Shown here piece after piece: positions 8,070-16,292 of a DNA stretch of 64,000 bases. The translations under genes and the position numbers were made by a program. Below the pieces are notes generated by a model that was not told the DNA's origin, did not search any database, and worked only from the letters and a program-made list of their open reading frames with translations. Source of the stretch: an uncultured Salinisphaerales bacterium (lineage in GTDB: Bacteria; Pseudomonadota; Gammaproteobacteria; Nevskiales; CAJXLF01); contig CAJXLF010000008.1 of assembly GCA_913055805.1 (NCBI GenBank), positions 1 through 64,000 of the forward strand. Direction: 5' to 3'. Each line of letters begins with the position of its first letter. Within the stretch, counting starts at the first letter, position 1.

Positions 8070-9815
8070 ATGGCGAGCTACAAGGCCCCCACCCAGGACA
8101 TCCTGTTTGTCCTCAACGATATTCTCAAGATCGACGAATTGACCGCCATTGAGCGTTTTGCCGATGCCAGCCCGGACATCGTGGCGGGTGTGGTGGAAGA
8201 AGCCGCCAAGGTGATCGAAGAGGAAATCGCCCCTCTGAATCACAAGGGCGATGAGATCGGCTGTAAATATGCCGACGGGGAAGTGGACGTACCACCGGGT
8301 TATGTCGAAGCCTACAAGCTGTTTCAGGAAGGCGGCTGGATCGGTCTGGCCAACGAGCCGGACTTTGGTGGCCAGGGCCTGCCGTTTGTGTTGTCCAAAG
8401 TGGTTGGCGAAATGGTCTGCGGCGCTAACGTAGCCTTCGAGCTCTACATCGGTCTGACCCAGGACTGTTATGAAGCCATCATGGCCAACGGCAGCGACGA
8501 GCAGAAACAAACTTACTGTCACAAGCTGGCCACGGGCGAATGGACTGGCACCATGTGCATGACCGAGCCGCAGGCCGGGTCTGATGTGGGTGCGGTCAAG
8601 GCCAAGGCCATTCCGCAGGAAGACGGTAGCTACGCTATTGAAGGCGGCAAGATTTTCATCACCTCCGGCGAGCACAGGATGGCGGATAACATCATCCACT
8701 TCGTGCTGGCGCGTCTGCCGGATTCGCCCCCGGGCGTAAAGGGCCTGTCGACTTTCGTGGTGCCCAAATATCTGGTCAACGAAGATGGTTCGCTGGGTGA
8801 GCGCAATGCCGTCAAGGCCGTGTCCATCGAGGAAAAGATGGGCATGCACGGCTCGGTCACCTGCACCATGGCTTTCGACGGCGCCAAGGGCTGGCTGGTG
8901 GGCAAGCCCAACCAAGGCATCCAGAACATGTTCGTCATGATGAATCTGGCGCGCATCATGGTCGGCTTCCAGGGACTGGGCCTGTGTGAACTGGCGACCC
9001 AGAACGCTATCAACTATGCGCGTGAACGCGTTCAGGGCAAGGCCTACAACGGTAGTAATCTGATCGTCGAGCATCCGGATGTGCGCCGTACCCTGATGCA
9101 CATGAAAGCCATCACCGAAGGCGGGCGTGTGCTGGCCTATGAGATTTCGAAGTATCTCGACCTGGCCACGCACCATGCCGACGAGGCGGTACGGGAAGAG
9201 GCGCAGGACTGGGTGGAACTGCTGACCCCTATCCACAAGGCTTTTCTTACGGACTCCGGCGTGGAACTCGCCAGTATGGCCATCCAGGTCTACGGCGGTC
9301 ATGGCTACATCAGCGAGCATGGTATTGAGCAGATTGCCCGCGATGCCAAGATATGTTGTCTTTATGAAGGCACCAACGGTATCCAGGCGATGGACCTGGC
9401 GCGCCGCAAGCTGTTGATGCATAACGGCCGTTTGCCGCAGCGCTTCTTTGATGCCGTTAATACCGCTATAGAGGGCGCGGATGCTGATCTCGCATGGCTC
9501 ATCGGACCGCTGGCCAAGGCTGTCGGGGAGCTGAAAGCGACAACCGACTGGATTCAGAACAGCTTCAATAACGATCCGAACGATGCCGGCGCCGGAGCCG
9601 CGGATTACCTGCGTGGCTTTGCCCTGACGCTGCTGGGTTACAACTGGTTGCGCACGGTACAGGCGGTGGCTGGCCGTGATGACGACTTTGCCCGGGCCAA
9701 GCGGGCAACGGCTAAATTCTTCGCCCAACGGCTGCTGCCGGAAGTGCAGGGGCGTTGCGAGATGGCGCGCGCTGGCAGTGAAGACTTCATGTCACTGAGT
9801 GCCGCAGCCCTTTAA
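8070..9815 (+). CDS. Acyl-CoA dehydrogenase, DmdC-like
   Basis: A 581-residue FAD flavoenzyme. Features in order: the N-terminal helical domain; MCMTEPQAGSDVGAVK, the FAD and substrate-binding beta-domain motif, near residue 168; KIFITSGEH; and CCLYEGTNGIQAMDLARRKL near residue 428, containing the catalytic Glu of the family. A C-terminal extension follows. Length and motifs match the long acyl-CoA dehydrogenases related to 3-methylmercaptopropionyl-CoA dehydrogenase (DmdC), and the true substrate could be another acyl-CoA. GGAG lies upstream of the ATG. The opposite strand also reads open over this gene, a side effect of codon use. Confidence 0.92.
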   Translation: MASYKAPTQDILFVLNDILKIDELTAIERFADASPDIVAGVVEEAAKVIEEEIAPLNHKGDEIGCKYADGEVDVPPGYVEAYKLFQEGGWIGLANEPDFGGQGLPFVLSKVVGEMVCGANVAFELYIGLTQDCYEAIMANGSDEQKQTYCHKLATGEWTGTMCMTEPQAGSDVGAVKAKAIPQEDGSYAIEGGKIFITSGEHRMADNIIHFVLARLPDSPPGVKGLSTFVVPKYLVNEDGSLGERNAVKAVSIEEKMGMHGSVTCTMAFDGAKGWLVGKPNQGIQNMFVMMNLARIMVGFQGLGLCELATQNAINYARERVQGKAYNGSNLIVEHPDVRRTLMHMKAITEGGRVLAYEISKYLDLATHHADEAVREEAQDWVELLTPIHKAFLTDSGVELASMAIQVYGGHGYISEHGIEQIARDAKICCLYEGTNGIQAMDLARRKLLMHNGRLPQRFFDAVNTAIEGADADLAWLIGPLAKAVGELKATTDWIQNSFNNDPNDAGAGAADYLRGFALTLLGYNWLRTVQAVAGRDDDFARAKRATAKFFAQRLLPEVQGRCEMARAGSEDFMSLSAAAL

Positions 9816-10590
9816 TCACACCGATATGCTGGGCCGGCAAGTCAGGCTTGCCGGCCCGCCACAGCGTATCGTTTCGCTCTGTCCCTCGATTACCGAAACG
9901 CTGTTCGTGCTGGGGCTGGATGCGCGTATTGCCGGGCTGACACGTTACTGCATACATCCCGAAGATCGCGTACAGGGCAAGGCGTCAGTGGGCGGTACCA
10001 AGCGACTGAAGTTCGAAGTTATCGAAGCGCTGCAACCCGATCTGATTATCGCCGAGAAAGAAGAGAATAACCGCGGGGATGTTGAGCGCCTGGCGGAACA
10101 GTATCCCGTATACGTGACCGAAGTGGTGGATATTCCGGGCGCCTTTGACATGATCGAGCGCCTGGGACAAGTCTGCGGCGAGGCCGACAAGGCACGGCAA
10201 CTGGCGGCAGCCATTGATGGCGCCTGGCAAAAGCTGCCTGTGTTGTCAGAGTCCTTGAAAGTGGCTTATCTGATCTGGCGCAAGCCGTTCATGGCGGCAG
10301 GTTCGGGCACCTTCATAGACGCGGTGTTGCAGCGACTGGGCTTCGACAATGTATTCGCCGGTGCTGACCGTTATCCGGAGTTCACACTGCAAATGCTGGC
10401 GGCTGAAAATCCCGACGTGGTTTTGCTCAGCTCGGAACCTTATCCCTTCCGCGACAAGCACCAGATCGAACTGGAAATGCTGTTGCCACAGGCTGACATC
10501 ATGTTGGTGGATGGGGAGGCTTTCAGCTGGTACGGCTCGCACATGCTTGATGCCGCCCGCTATCTGGAGCGCTTTTTACGCCTGTTGTAA
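9799..10590 (+). CDS. Cobalamin-binding protein, BtuF-like, without signal peptide
   Basis: A 263-residue protein of the helical-backbone metal-receptor family: RIVSLCPSITETLFVLGLDARIAG at the N-terminus, GGTKRLKFEVIEALQPDLII, then the second lobe. A GTG start inside the end of the dehydrogenase gene gives a 17-base overlap and keeps the family's N-terminal D-x-LGR piece. An internal ATG at 9826 is the alternative. No signal peptide is visible, unlike E. coli BtuF, so a periplasmic role in B12 uptake is uncertain. No btuC or btuD genes are adjacent. Confidence 0.82.
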   Translation: MPQPFNHTDMLGRQVRLAGPPQRIVSLCPSITETLFVLGLDARIAGLTRYCIHPEDRVQGKASVGGTKRLKFEVIEALQPDLIIAEKEENNRGDVERLAEQYPVYVTEVVDIPGAFDMIERLGQVCGEADKARQLAAAIDGAWQKLPVLSESLKVAYLIWRKPFMAAGSGTFIDAVLQRLGFDNVFAGADRYPEFTLQMLAAENPDVVLLSSEPYPFRDKHQIELEMLLPQADIMLVDGEAFSWYGSHMLDAARYLERFLRLL

Positions 10591-10764
10591 CTGCCGTTGC
10601 CGACGTTCCTCGGCGCGCAAGAGAATTTGGCGTTTTTCTTCTTCGCTGGCTGTCAGCCATGCACCGACTTCGTCCAGCGAGCGGCCGCAACCGAGACAGA
10701 TGTCCTGCTCATTCAGTTCACAGATGCTCACGCAGGGTGATTCAACGGTCGATCGGGTAGTCAA
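10576..10764 (-). CDS. DUF1289 family small protein
   Basis: A 62-residue protein with the DUF1289 cysteine pattern CVSICELNEQDICLGCGRS, four Cys that probably bind a metal, followed by a charged helix. Its stop region overlaps the convergent cobalamin-binding gene by 15 bases. Its start overlaps the stop of the upstream PAP2 gene by four bases (ATGA), indicating one transcript. Function unknown. Confidence 0.85.
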   Translation of the reverse strand: MTTRSTVESPCVSICELNEQDICLGCGRSLDEVGAWLTASEEEKRQILLRAEERRQRQLQQA

Positions 10765-11570
10765 TTAAAATTTCCTTCCATGCTCAGTCGCCAACTGCCA
10801 TTGCCAGCGTTCGCACTAAGGCGCATTTTATTTCCTGTGTAAGGCGTAATAAAGGCATCGTTCAGAAAGATGCCGAACAATCGTCCTATCGAATAGCCTA
10901 CGAGCAGATCAGAAGGATGGTGCTTGTTGGCTTCCACACGTGCCCAGGCAGTCATGCCGGCGAGCGTGTAAAAGCCGCCCTTGGCGAACAGTTTGGCCGT
11001 ATCATCAATACCCATGGCATCCACGTTGCGGCTGGCTATGGCGGCATGCATGGAGGCTCGCAGGGCGTGGGCCGAGGGGAAGCTTTTGTCATTGGAACCA
11101 TCCGGTCGTTCCCGGTTGAATGGTTTTTTGGCGTTTTCTGAAATTGTGTAACTGCTTTTCGTGATCAGGTATGTTGCCGTCAGGCCTTTGCCCTTGTTGA
11201 ATAGCCATTCTCCGGGCGTTTCGCCGCTCGGTGTGACTAAGGCAGTCGCATACACAAGCGCCTCTGTTGCGTCGAGCCAATCGTCACTTGCGTCGCTTGC
11301 CGCTCGAGTGCTGTCGAACATGAGATCCTTGTCGACTGCCCAGTCAGTGATTTTGTCATCGGCATCCAGTGTTACTATGGCGCCAGCGGCAATGAGCGGC
11401 CCCCAAGTCTGGGGGTCTGAGAAAGCGTTTTTGGCGGCTTCGCCCACGGCACGCCATCCCGGTAGCGGGCTGGCATCTTCCCCCCAGTGCTTATGGTGTT
11501 GTACGCAGCCATTGCTCATCAGCAAGCTCAAGGATGCTAGTGCGCTGATAAAAGTGTAAGAGCGTCTCAT
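10761..11570 (-). CDS. PAP2-family phosphatase lipoprotein
   Basis: A 269-residue protein. The N-terminus is a lipoprotein signal (LSLLMSNGC, Cys near residue 22). The PAP2/acid-phosphatase motifs are present: KPFNRERP (K-x6-RP), FPSAHA (PSGH type with Ala for Gly) and ARVEANKHHPSDLLVG (SR-x5-H-x3-D type with Ala for Ser). Members remove phosphate from phosphatidic acid, undecaprenyl pyrophosphate or similar lipids. The lipobox suggests an outer-membrane or periplasmic location. A run of nine G sits directly before the ATG in place of a normal Shine-Dalgarno (see the entry at 11572). Confidence 0.85.
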   Translation of the reverse strand: MRRSYTFISALASLSLLMSNGCVQHHKHWGEDASPLPGWRAVGEAAKNAFSDPQTWGPLIAAGAIVTLDADDKITDWAVDKDLMFDSTRAASDASDDWLDATEALVYATALVTPSGETPGEWLFNKGKGLTATYLITKSSYTISENAKKPFNRERPDGSNDKSFPSAHALRASMHAAIASRNVDAMGIDDTAKLFAKGGFYTLAGMTAWARVEANKHHPSDLLVGYSIGRLFGIFLNDAFITPYTGNKMRLSANAGNGSWRLSMEGNFN

Positions 11571-11571
11571 G

Positions 11572-11580
11572 CCCCCCCCC
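11572..11580 (-). promoter_or_regulatory. G9 tract in ribosome-binding position
   Basis: On the minus strand nine consecutive G lie one base before the ATG of the PAP2 lipoprotein gene, and no AGGA-type site is seen further upstream. The tract must act as the Shine-Dalgarno, or set its spacing. Homopolymers of this length are prone to slipped-strand length change. Confidence 0.6.
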
Positions 11581-11623
11581 TGTTTCTTGGTATGCAGTCA
11601 GAATAACAGCTACCGATTCCGGT

Positions 11624-12394
11624 CTATAGGATGCTGTCGATGGCTGCGGAAAAATTATCCACAATAGCGAGGGGAGCCATAGTCGCTGTTTCATCTTCCG
11701 GCCGGAATTTCCCGGTTCTTACCAGGATGCCATCAATCCCTGTGGCCTGTGCGCCGCCAATATCGTTCTCCAAGTCATCGCCGATTATGACGGTTTCTGC
11801 TGCGCTTTTGTCCACGGCATGCAGGGCAGCCCGGAAGAAGCTGGCGGCGGGTTTGCCGGTAAACACGGCTCGTCGGCCACTGGCATATTCCAGGGCGCGG
11901 ACGAAGGGCCCCATGTCCAGCGACAGGCCGTCATCTTCTTTGAAATAACGGTTGGCGCCCATGGCGATGAGGGGCGCGTCGCCATTATTTGTGAGTACAC
12001 GAAAGGCGGCATTCATACGTTCATAGGTGAAATTCTGGCCGGCGTCGCCAACCACCACCGCATTCGGATTCTGGCAATCCAGGTCGTCAAATTCATCTTG
12101 CAGGTCGGGATGAATCAACAGGTATGGGCGTAGTCTGTGTTGTTGCACATAAGCATGCGCCGCGGAGGCGGCTGTCATGACACGCTCGGGAGCAATATCG
12201 TAGCCCATGTGCTGCAGATTACGACACAGGCTGTCCCGCGTTTGCCGTGTGGTATTGGTCAGGAAACAATGCGGCAGGCCGCTATCCAGGAGGTGTTGAT
12301 AGGCTTCAACGCTGCCGGGTACGGCGTGCTCGTCGATATACAGTACGCCGCTGAGGTCGATGATGGCTGCCATGTACTTGTGTTTTCCCGTCAT
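11624..12394 (-). CDS. HAD-family hydrolase, NagD/LHPP-like phosphatase
   Basis: A 256-residue HAD phosphatase. Motif I is IDLSGVLYID (aspartate nucleophile; the usual second Asp is Ser-Gly in this subgroup). Motif II is FLTNTTR. Motif III/IV is GKPAASFF and VIIGDDLENDIGGAQATG. The DLSGVLY form matches the TIGR01458/LHPP-like group (phospholysine phosphohistidine pyrophosphatase-like). The substrate is not established. It lies 53 bases upstream of the PAP2 gene on the same strand. Confidence 0.87.
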   Translation of the reverse strand: MTGKHKYMAAIIDLSGVLYIDEHAVPGSVEAYQHLLDSGLPHCFLTNTTRQTRDSLCRNLQHMGYDIAPERVMTAASAAHAYVQQHRLRPYLLIHPDLQDEFDDLDCQNPNAVVVGDAGQNFTYERMNAAFRVLTNNGDAPLIAMGANRYFKEDDGLSLDMGPFVRALEYASGRRAVFTGKPAASFFRAALHAVDKSAAETVIIGDDLENDIGGAQATGIDGILVRTGKFRPEDETATMAPLAIVDNFSAAIDSIL

Positions 12395-12523
12395 GCCCGA
12401 CCCCCGCTGTCGGCCGTTAGTGTTACAAGCCTAAACCTAACAAAGTCCCCTTGCACCGTATGAAAAACCGCAAGGAGCAGGCGGGCTGTGTTACTCTCTC
12501 GCGGCTGCAAAAAGCTCAATGCC

Positions 12524-13408
12524 ATGTCCGCCATTCTCGAAGTTCGCAATCTCATCAAGCATTACCCCAACGTTCAGGCTGTGAACGGCATCAGTTTTAC
12601 TGTGGGCAAGGGCATGTGTTTCGGTTTGCTCGGCCCCAATGGCGCCGGCAAGACCACCACCGTGGAAATCATGGAAGGCATCCTGCCTCCGACTTCGGGC
12701 GAAGTGCTGTACAAGGGCGAGCCCCTGGGCAGACGTTTTCAGGAAGAGGCCGGCATTCAGTTTCAGAATACCGCCCTGCAGGACTATCTGACCGTGGCGA
12801 ATCAGCTGAATCTGTTTGCCAGCTTCTATCAGAAAACCATGCCGATGGACGAGCTGATCGAGGTCTGTGCCTTGCAGCCGTTACTGGAGCGGGATTCAGC
12901 CATGCTGTCCGGCGGTCAGCGACAGCGGTTATTACTGGCTATCGCGCTAGTTAATGATCCCCAGGTATTGTTTCTGGATGAGCCGACCACGGGCCTGGAT
13001 CCGCAGGCGCGGCGCAATTTCTGGGAGCTGGTGGAGCGCATCAAGGCGCGCGGCAAGACGGTGATTCTCACCACACATTACATGGAAGAGGCCTACCGGC
13101 TCTGCGATGAGATCGCCATCATGGACCACGGCAAGGTCATTGCCCGGGGATCGCCGGGACATCTGCTCACCGAACACTTCAATGACAGTGTGATTGAGTT
13201 GCCGGCCGAGGATTTCCGGCTGGATGCTGAACAATTCCCGTTGAAGGTGCTGAGCAAGCGGGGGGCAGTGGAAATCGTCACCGATGACGTGGAAGCGGCC
13301 GTGAGTGCACTGCTGAAACACGGGGTGTCGCTCAGTCGCATGGTGGTGCGGCCGCGTACGCTGGAAGACCTGTTCCTCGAATTGACCGGCAAGGAGTTGC
13401 GGGGATGA
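12524..13408 (+). CDS. ABC transporter ATP-binding protein
   Basis: A 294-residue ATPase of the ABC-2 exporter type. Walker A is GPNGAGKTTT, the signature is LSGGQRQRL, Walker B is [12 protein letters not shown] and the H-loop is in TTHYMEEA. A C-terminal extension with DLFLELTGKELRG is usual for DrrA/CcmA-like exporters. The ATG at 12524 (MSAILEVRN) is preferred to a start 12 codons earlier because the domain begins there. It overlaps the permease gene by four bases (ATGA). The substrate is unknown; antibiotic, lipid or polysaccharide export are options. Confidence 0.92.
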   Translation: MSAILEVRNLIKHYPNVQAVNGISFTVGKGMCFGLLGPNGAGKTTTVEIMEGILPPTSGEVLYKGEPLGRRFQEEAGIQFQNTALQDYLTVANQLNLFASFYQKTMPMDELIEVCALQPLLERDSAMLSGGQRQRLLLAIALVNDPQVLFLDEPTTGLDPQARRNFWELVERIKARGKTVILTTHYMEEAYRLCDEIAIMDHGKVIARGSPGHLLTEHFNDSVIELPAEDFRLDAEQFPLKVLSKRGAVEIVTDDVEAAVSALLKHGVSLSRMVVRPRTLEDLFLELTGKELRG

Positions 13409-14433
13409 ATCCGGGAGCTTCATTGCGGCGCATAGTGGCGCTGACCAAGGTTCGCAACCTCGAATTCCTGCGGGACCGTTCTTCGCTGGGCTGGAATATC
13501 GTGCTGCCCATCCTGCTGGTACTGGGTCTGTCGCTGCTGTTTTCCGGCGGCGGCAAGCCATTGTACAAAGTGGCGGTGGCAACACAGGCACAGGTGCTTA
13601 CGGCCGAGCTGCATCCCTTTCTGGATACCCGCTATGTGGACTTTATCCGCATTGACAGTGCCGATGCCTACATGGACAAGTTGATCCACCACAAGGTGGA
13701 TATGATGATCGATCTGCAAAGCGGCCAGTATTGGGTAAACGAGTCGTCGCCCAAGGGTTACACACTGGAACGCATGCTGGTCGGTACGCAGGGGCCAGCC
13801 TTGCAGCGCAGTGTGGTCGACGGCGAAGAGATTCGTTATGTCGACTGGCTGGTGCCCGGCATTCTTGGCATGAACATGATGTTCTCCTGCCTGTTCGGAG
13901 TGGGCTATGTGATCGTGCGCTACCGCAAGAACGGTTACCTGAAACGTCTCAACGCCACACCGCTGACCGCCTTTGAATTCATCTGTGCCCAGGTGCTGTC
14001 CCGCCTGTTGCTGATCATCGGCATTACGGTGGTGATTTTCGGCGGTACCGTCTGGTTGCTTGATCTGCGTATGCAGGGCAGCTATCTGGATCTGTTCATT
14101 CTCACCCTGGTGGGCGCGGTCGCCATGATTGCGCTGGGGCTGAGCGTATCCGCCCGCGTTACCAGCGAAGAACTGGCCGGCGGGCTGCTTAACGTGCTCA
14201 GCTGGCCCATGATGTTTCTCTCCGGGGTATGGTTTTCCCTTGAGGGGATGAGTCCATTGCTGCAGCGTGCGGCTGATATCTTCCCGCTGACGCATCTGCT
14301 CAATGGCGCGCGCGCCATCATGCTGGACGGGGCCGGACTTGGTGATGTGTTGTATCCGCTCGTTGCGCTGCTGGTCATGACGCTCGTGTTCATGCTGCTG
14401 GGCGCCACCTGGTTCAAGTGGACGTCAGAATAA
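13405..14433 (+). CDS. ABC-2 type transporter permease
   Basis: A 342-residue membrane protein. One hydrophobic segment near residue 25 is followed by a large soluble domain, then five membrane segments from about residue 150 (GILGMNMMFSCLFGVGYVIV onwards). This is the ABC2_membrane_3 layout used by DrrB/YhhJ-like exporters. It forms a complex with the ATPase encoded just upstream, and the ATGA overlap implies coupled translation. Confidence 0.9.
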   Translation: MNPGASLRRIVALTKVRNLEFLRDRSSLGWNIVLPILLVLGLSLLFSGGGKPLYKVAVATQAQVLTAELHPFLDTRYVDFIRIDSADAYMDKLIHHKVDMMIDLQSGQYWVNESSPKGYTLERMLVGTQGPALQRSVVDGEEIRYVDWLVPGILGMNMMFSCLFGVGYVIVRYRKNGYLKRLNATPLTAFEFICAQVLSRLLLIIGITVVIFGGTVWLLDLRMQGSYLDLFILTLVGAVAMIALGLSVSARVTSEELAGGLLNVLSWPMMFLSGVWFSLEGMSPLLQRAADIFPLTHLLNGARAIMLDGAGLGDVLYPLVALLVMTLVFMLLGATWFKWTSE

Positions 14434-14453
14434 GTTCGCGTTAACTTGCCCGT

Positions 14454-15275
14454 ATGGAGTGGGCAGGCTTCCTCGACTATATAAAGACCATTTACAGCGA
14501 ACCGCTGTTCTGGCTGTTTCCGGTGGGTTCTACCGTGATCGGTATTGTGGCGTTCCAGGTTTGGGCCCTGCCCATGACCTGGCTGGCTTGGAAGGATTTT
14601 CCATCCCTGCGTAAATACCGTATCCAGGACCGTAAGATCGATGTCGGATACTGGATGAAAGCCAGCTACCGGAGCATGGCCGTCAACTACAGCGTGGGTT
14701 TTGTCTCCATCGTGCTGAGCTGGCCGCTGCTGCGCCTCAGCGGTGTGCACGCCGGTCCGCTGCCCGCCTGGTACGTGATCGTCGCCCAGGTGCTGTTCTT
14801 TATCGTGCTGGATGATTTTCTCTACTACTGGATGCACCGGGCGATGCACACCCGCTGGCTGTTCAAGCATGTGCATGCCTACCATCATCGCGTACGCACA
14901 CCCTGCGCCGTGGCCGGTAACTACCTGCATTGGGGCGAATACCTGGCGACCATCTCCCTGATTCTGGTGGGGCCGGTGCTGCTGGGGGCGCATGTACTGA
15001 CGCTGTGGATCTGGGTGGTGGTGCGGCAGCTGGAAGCGGCCGACGGGCATTTCGGTTATGACCTGCCCTGGAATCCGCTGCGCTTCCTGCCGCTCTATGA
15101 CGGCACCAGCTACCACGACTTTCACCATGGCCGCTTCAAGGGCAACTTTGCCGGCGCCCTGGGTTACATGGACAAGCTGTTCGGTACCCGCTCGGACGGC
15201 TACGACCGTTACGAAGCGCTGAAAGAGGAGGGGGCCGCCCCTGCCGAAGCCTGGCAGGGGTCGACCGGCAAGTAG
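14454..15275 (+). CDS. Sterol desaturase / fatty acid hydroxylase family protein
   Basis: A 273-residue membrane protein with the di-iron histidine clusters of the superfamily: DFLYYWMHRAMH, FKHVHAYHHRV and YHDFHHGRF, set between hydrophobic segments. Enzymes of this family hydroxylate or desaturate sterols, fatty acids, carotenoids or ether lipids. The substrate cannot be read from sequence. It begins 20 bases after the permease gene and may share its transcript. Its stop is three bases from the stop of the convergent SDR gene. Confidence 0.88.
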   Translation: MEWAGFLDYIKTIYSEPLFWLFPVGSTVIGIVAFQVWALPMTWLAWKDFPSLRKYRIQDRKIDVGYWMKASYRSMAVNYSVGFVSIVLSWPLLRLSGVHAGPLPAWYVIVAQVLFFIVLDDFLYYWMHRAMHTRWLFKHVHAYHHRVRTPCAVAGNYLHWGEYLATISLILVGPVLLGAHVLTLWIWVVVRQLEAADGHFGYDLPWNPLRFLPLYDGTSYHDFHHGRFKGNFAGALGYMDKLFGTRSDGYDRYEALKEEGAAPAEAWQGSTGK

Positions 15276-15278
15276 GGC

Positions 15279-16175
15279 CTAGCTCAGGAAAGCGGTCATG
15301 ATCTCCTGGATACCCAGGGTGGTCAGCGGTTCTTTGGGCTGGATCAGATCGTTCCACTGGTCGCGGATGGCTTCTGGGCTGAGGTTTTCGCCCGCGTTGA
15401 GACCGGCGCTGCGCTGCCACTTCAGGCGGAAAACCCGGCCCGCGCCCACTTCGAAAACATCGCCGTTGGCTTCGCAGCCTTCGCTGCACAGGTAGCCGAT
15501 GACCTGGGCCACGTATTCCGGCTTGAGCTGGGCCAGCACTTCCGGCGGCAGGATGGTTTCGGTCATGCGCGAAGCGCCCAGCGGGGCGATCATGTTGGTG
15601 CGCACGTTGTACTTGGCACCTTCCTGCGCCAGTGTCTGGCCCAGACCCACCAGGCCCATCTTGGCAGCGCTGTAGTTGGCCTGGCCGAAGTTGCCGAACA
15701 GGCCGGCATGCGAGCTCACCATGACCAGGCGGCCGTAGTTCTGTTCGCGGAACCGTTCCCACACGGCCTTGCTCATGCAGAAGGCGCCGCGCATGTGCAC
15801 GCTGTGCACCGCGTCCCAGTCGTCTTCGGTCATTTTGGCAAAGGATACGTCGCGCAGAATACCGGCGTTGTTGATGACGCCGTGCACGCTGCCGAAGGCC
15901 TCCACGCCGGCCTGCACAATGGCCTGGGCGCCGTCCATGGTAGTGACGGTGTCGTGATTGGCCACGGCGTTGATGCCATCGGCCTTGAGTTCTTCGGCAA
16001 ATTTTTCGGCCGCGCTGGTGTCGGCGCCTTCGCCGGTCACACTGCTGCCCAGGTCATTAATCACCAGATTGGCGCCACGCGAGCCCAGCAGGCGGGCAAA
16101 AGCGCGCCCCAGGCCGCCGGCGCCGCCGGTGATAATGATAGTCTTGCCGTCGTAGCGTATTGTGTCCGTGCTCAT
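15279..16175 (-). CDS. Short-chain dehydrogenase, MFE2-like
   Basis: A 298-residue SDR. The cofactor motif TGGAGGLGRAFARLL (TGxxxGxG) is at the N-terminus, NNAG near residue 106, and the catalytic Ser-x12-Tyr-x3-Lys in the VSSHAGLFGNFGQANYSAAK region. The VINDLGSSVTGEGAD stretch is typical of the (3R)-hydroxyacyl-CoA dehydrogenase part of peroxisomal multifunctional enzyme type 2 and its bacterial single-domain relatives. A role in beta-oxidation or steroid side-chain degradation is plausible, in line with the acyl-CoA dehydrogenase nearby. Stand-alone on the minus strand. Confidence 0.9.
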   Translation of the reverse strand: MSTDTIRYDGKTIIITGGAGGLGRAFARLLGSRGANLVINDLGSSVTGEGADTSAAEKFAEELKADGINAVANHDTVTTMDGAQAIVQAGVEAFGSVHGVINNAGILRDVSFAKMTEDDWDAVHSVHMRGAFCMSKAVWERFREQNYGRLVMVSSHAGLFGNFGQANYSAAKMGLVGLGQTLAQEGAKYNVRTNMIAPLGASRMTETILPPEVLAQLKPEYVAQVIGYLCSEGCEANGDVFEVGAGRVFRLKWQRSAGLNAGENLSPEAIRDQWNDLIQPKEPLTTLGIQEIMTAFLS

Positions 16176-16292
16176 CTGGTTGTCCTGTTTGCAATGGATA
16201 AAACGGACTTAAGTTAAGAACGAGCCGCCGACCGGTCAACCGGCCGGGTAAGTTGGATTTTCTCTCTCGAGTTTCATGATTGCTGGAGTTGC

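Noticed and set aside
7992-9728. Long open frame of 578 codons on the minus strand
   Set aside because: It lies exactly opposite the acyl-CoA dehydrogenase, whose motifs are certain. The minus-strand translation has no family features and its His/Gln-rich composition is the mirror of biased codon use.
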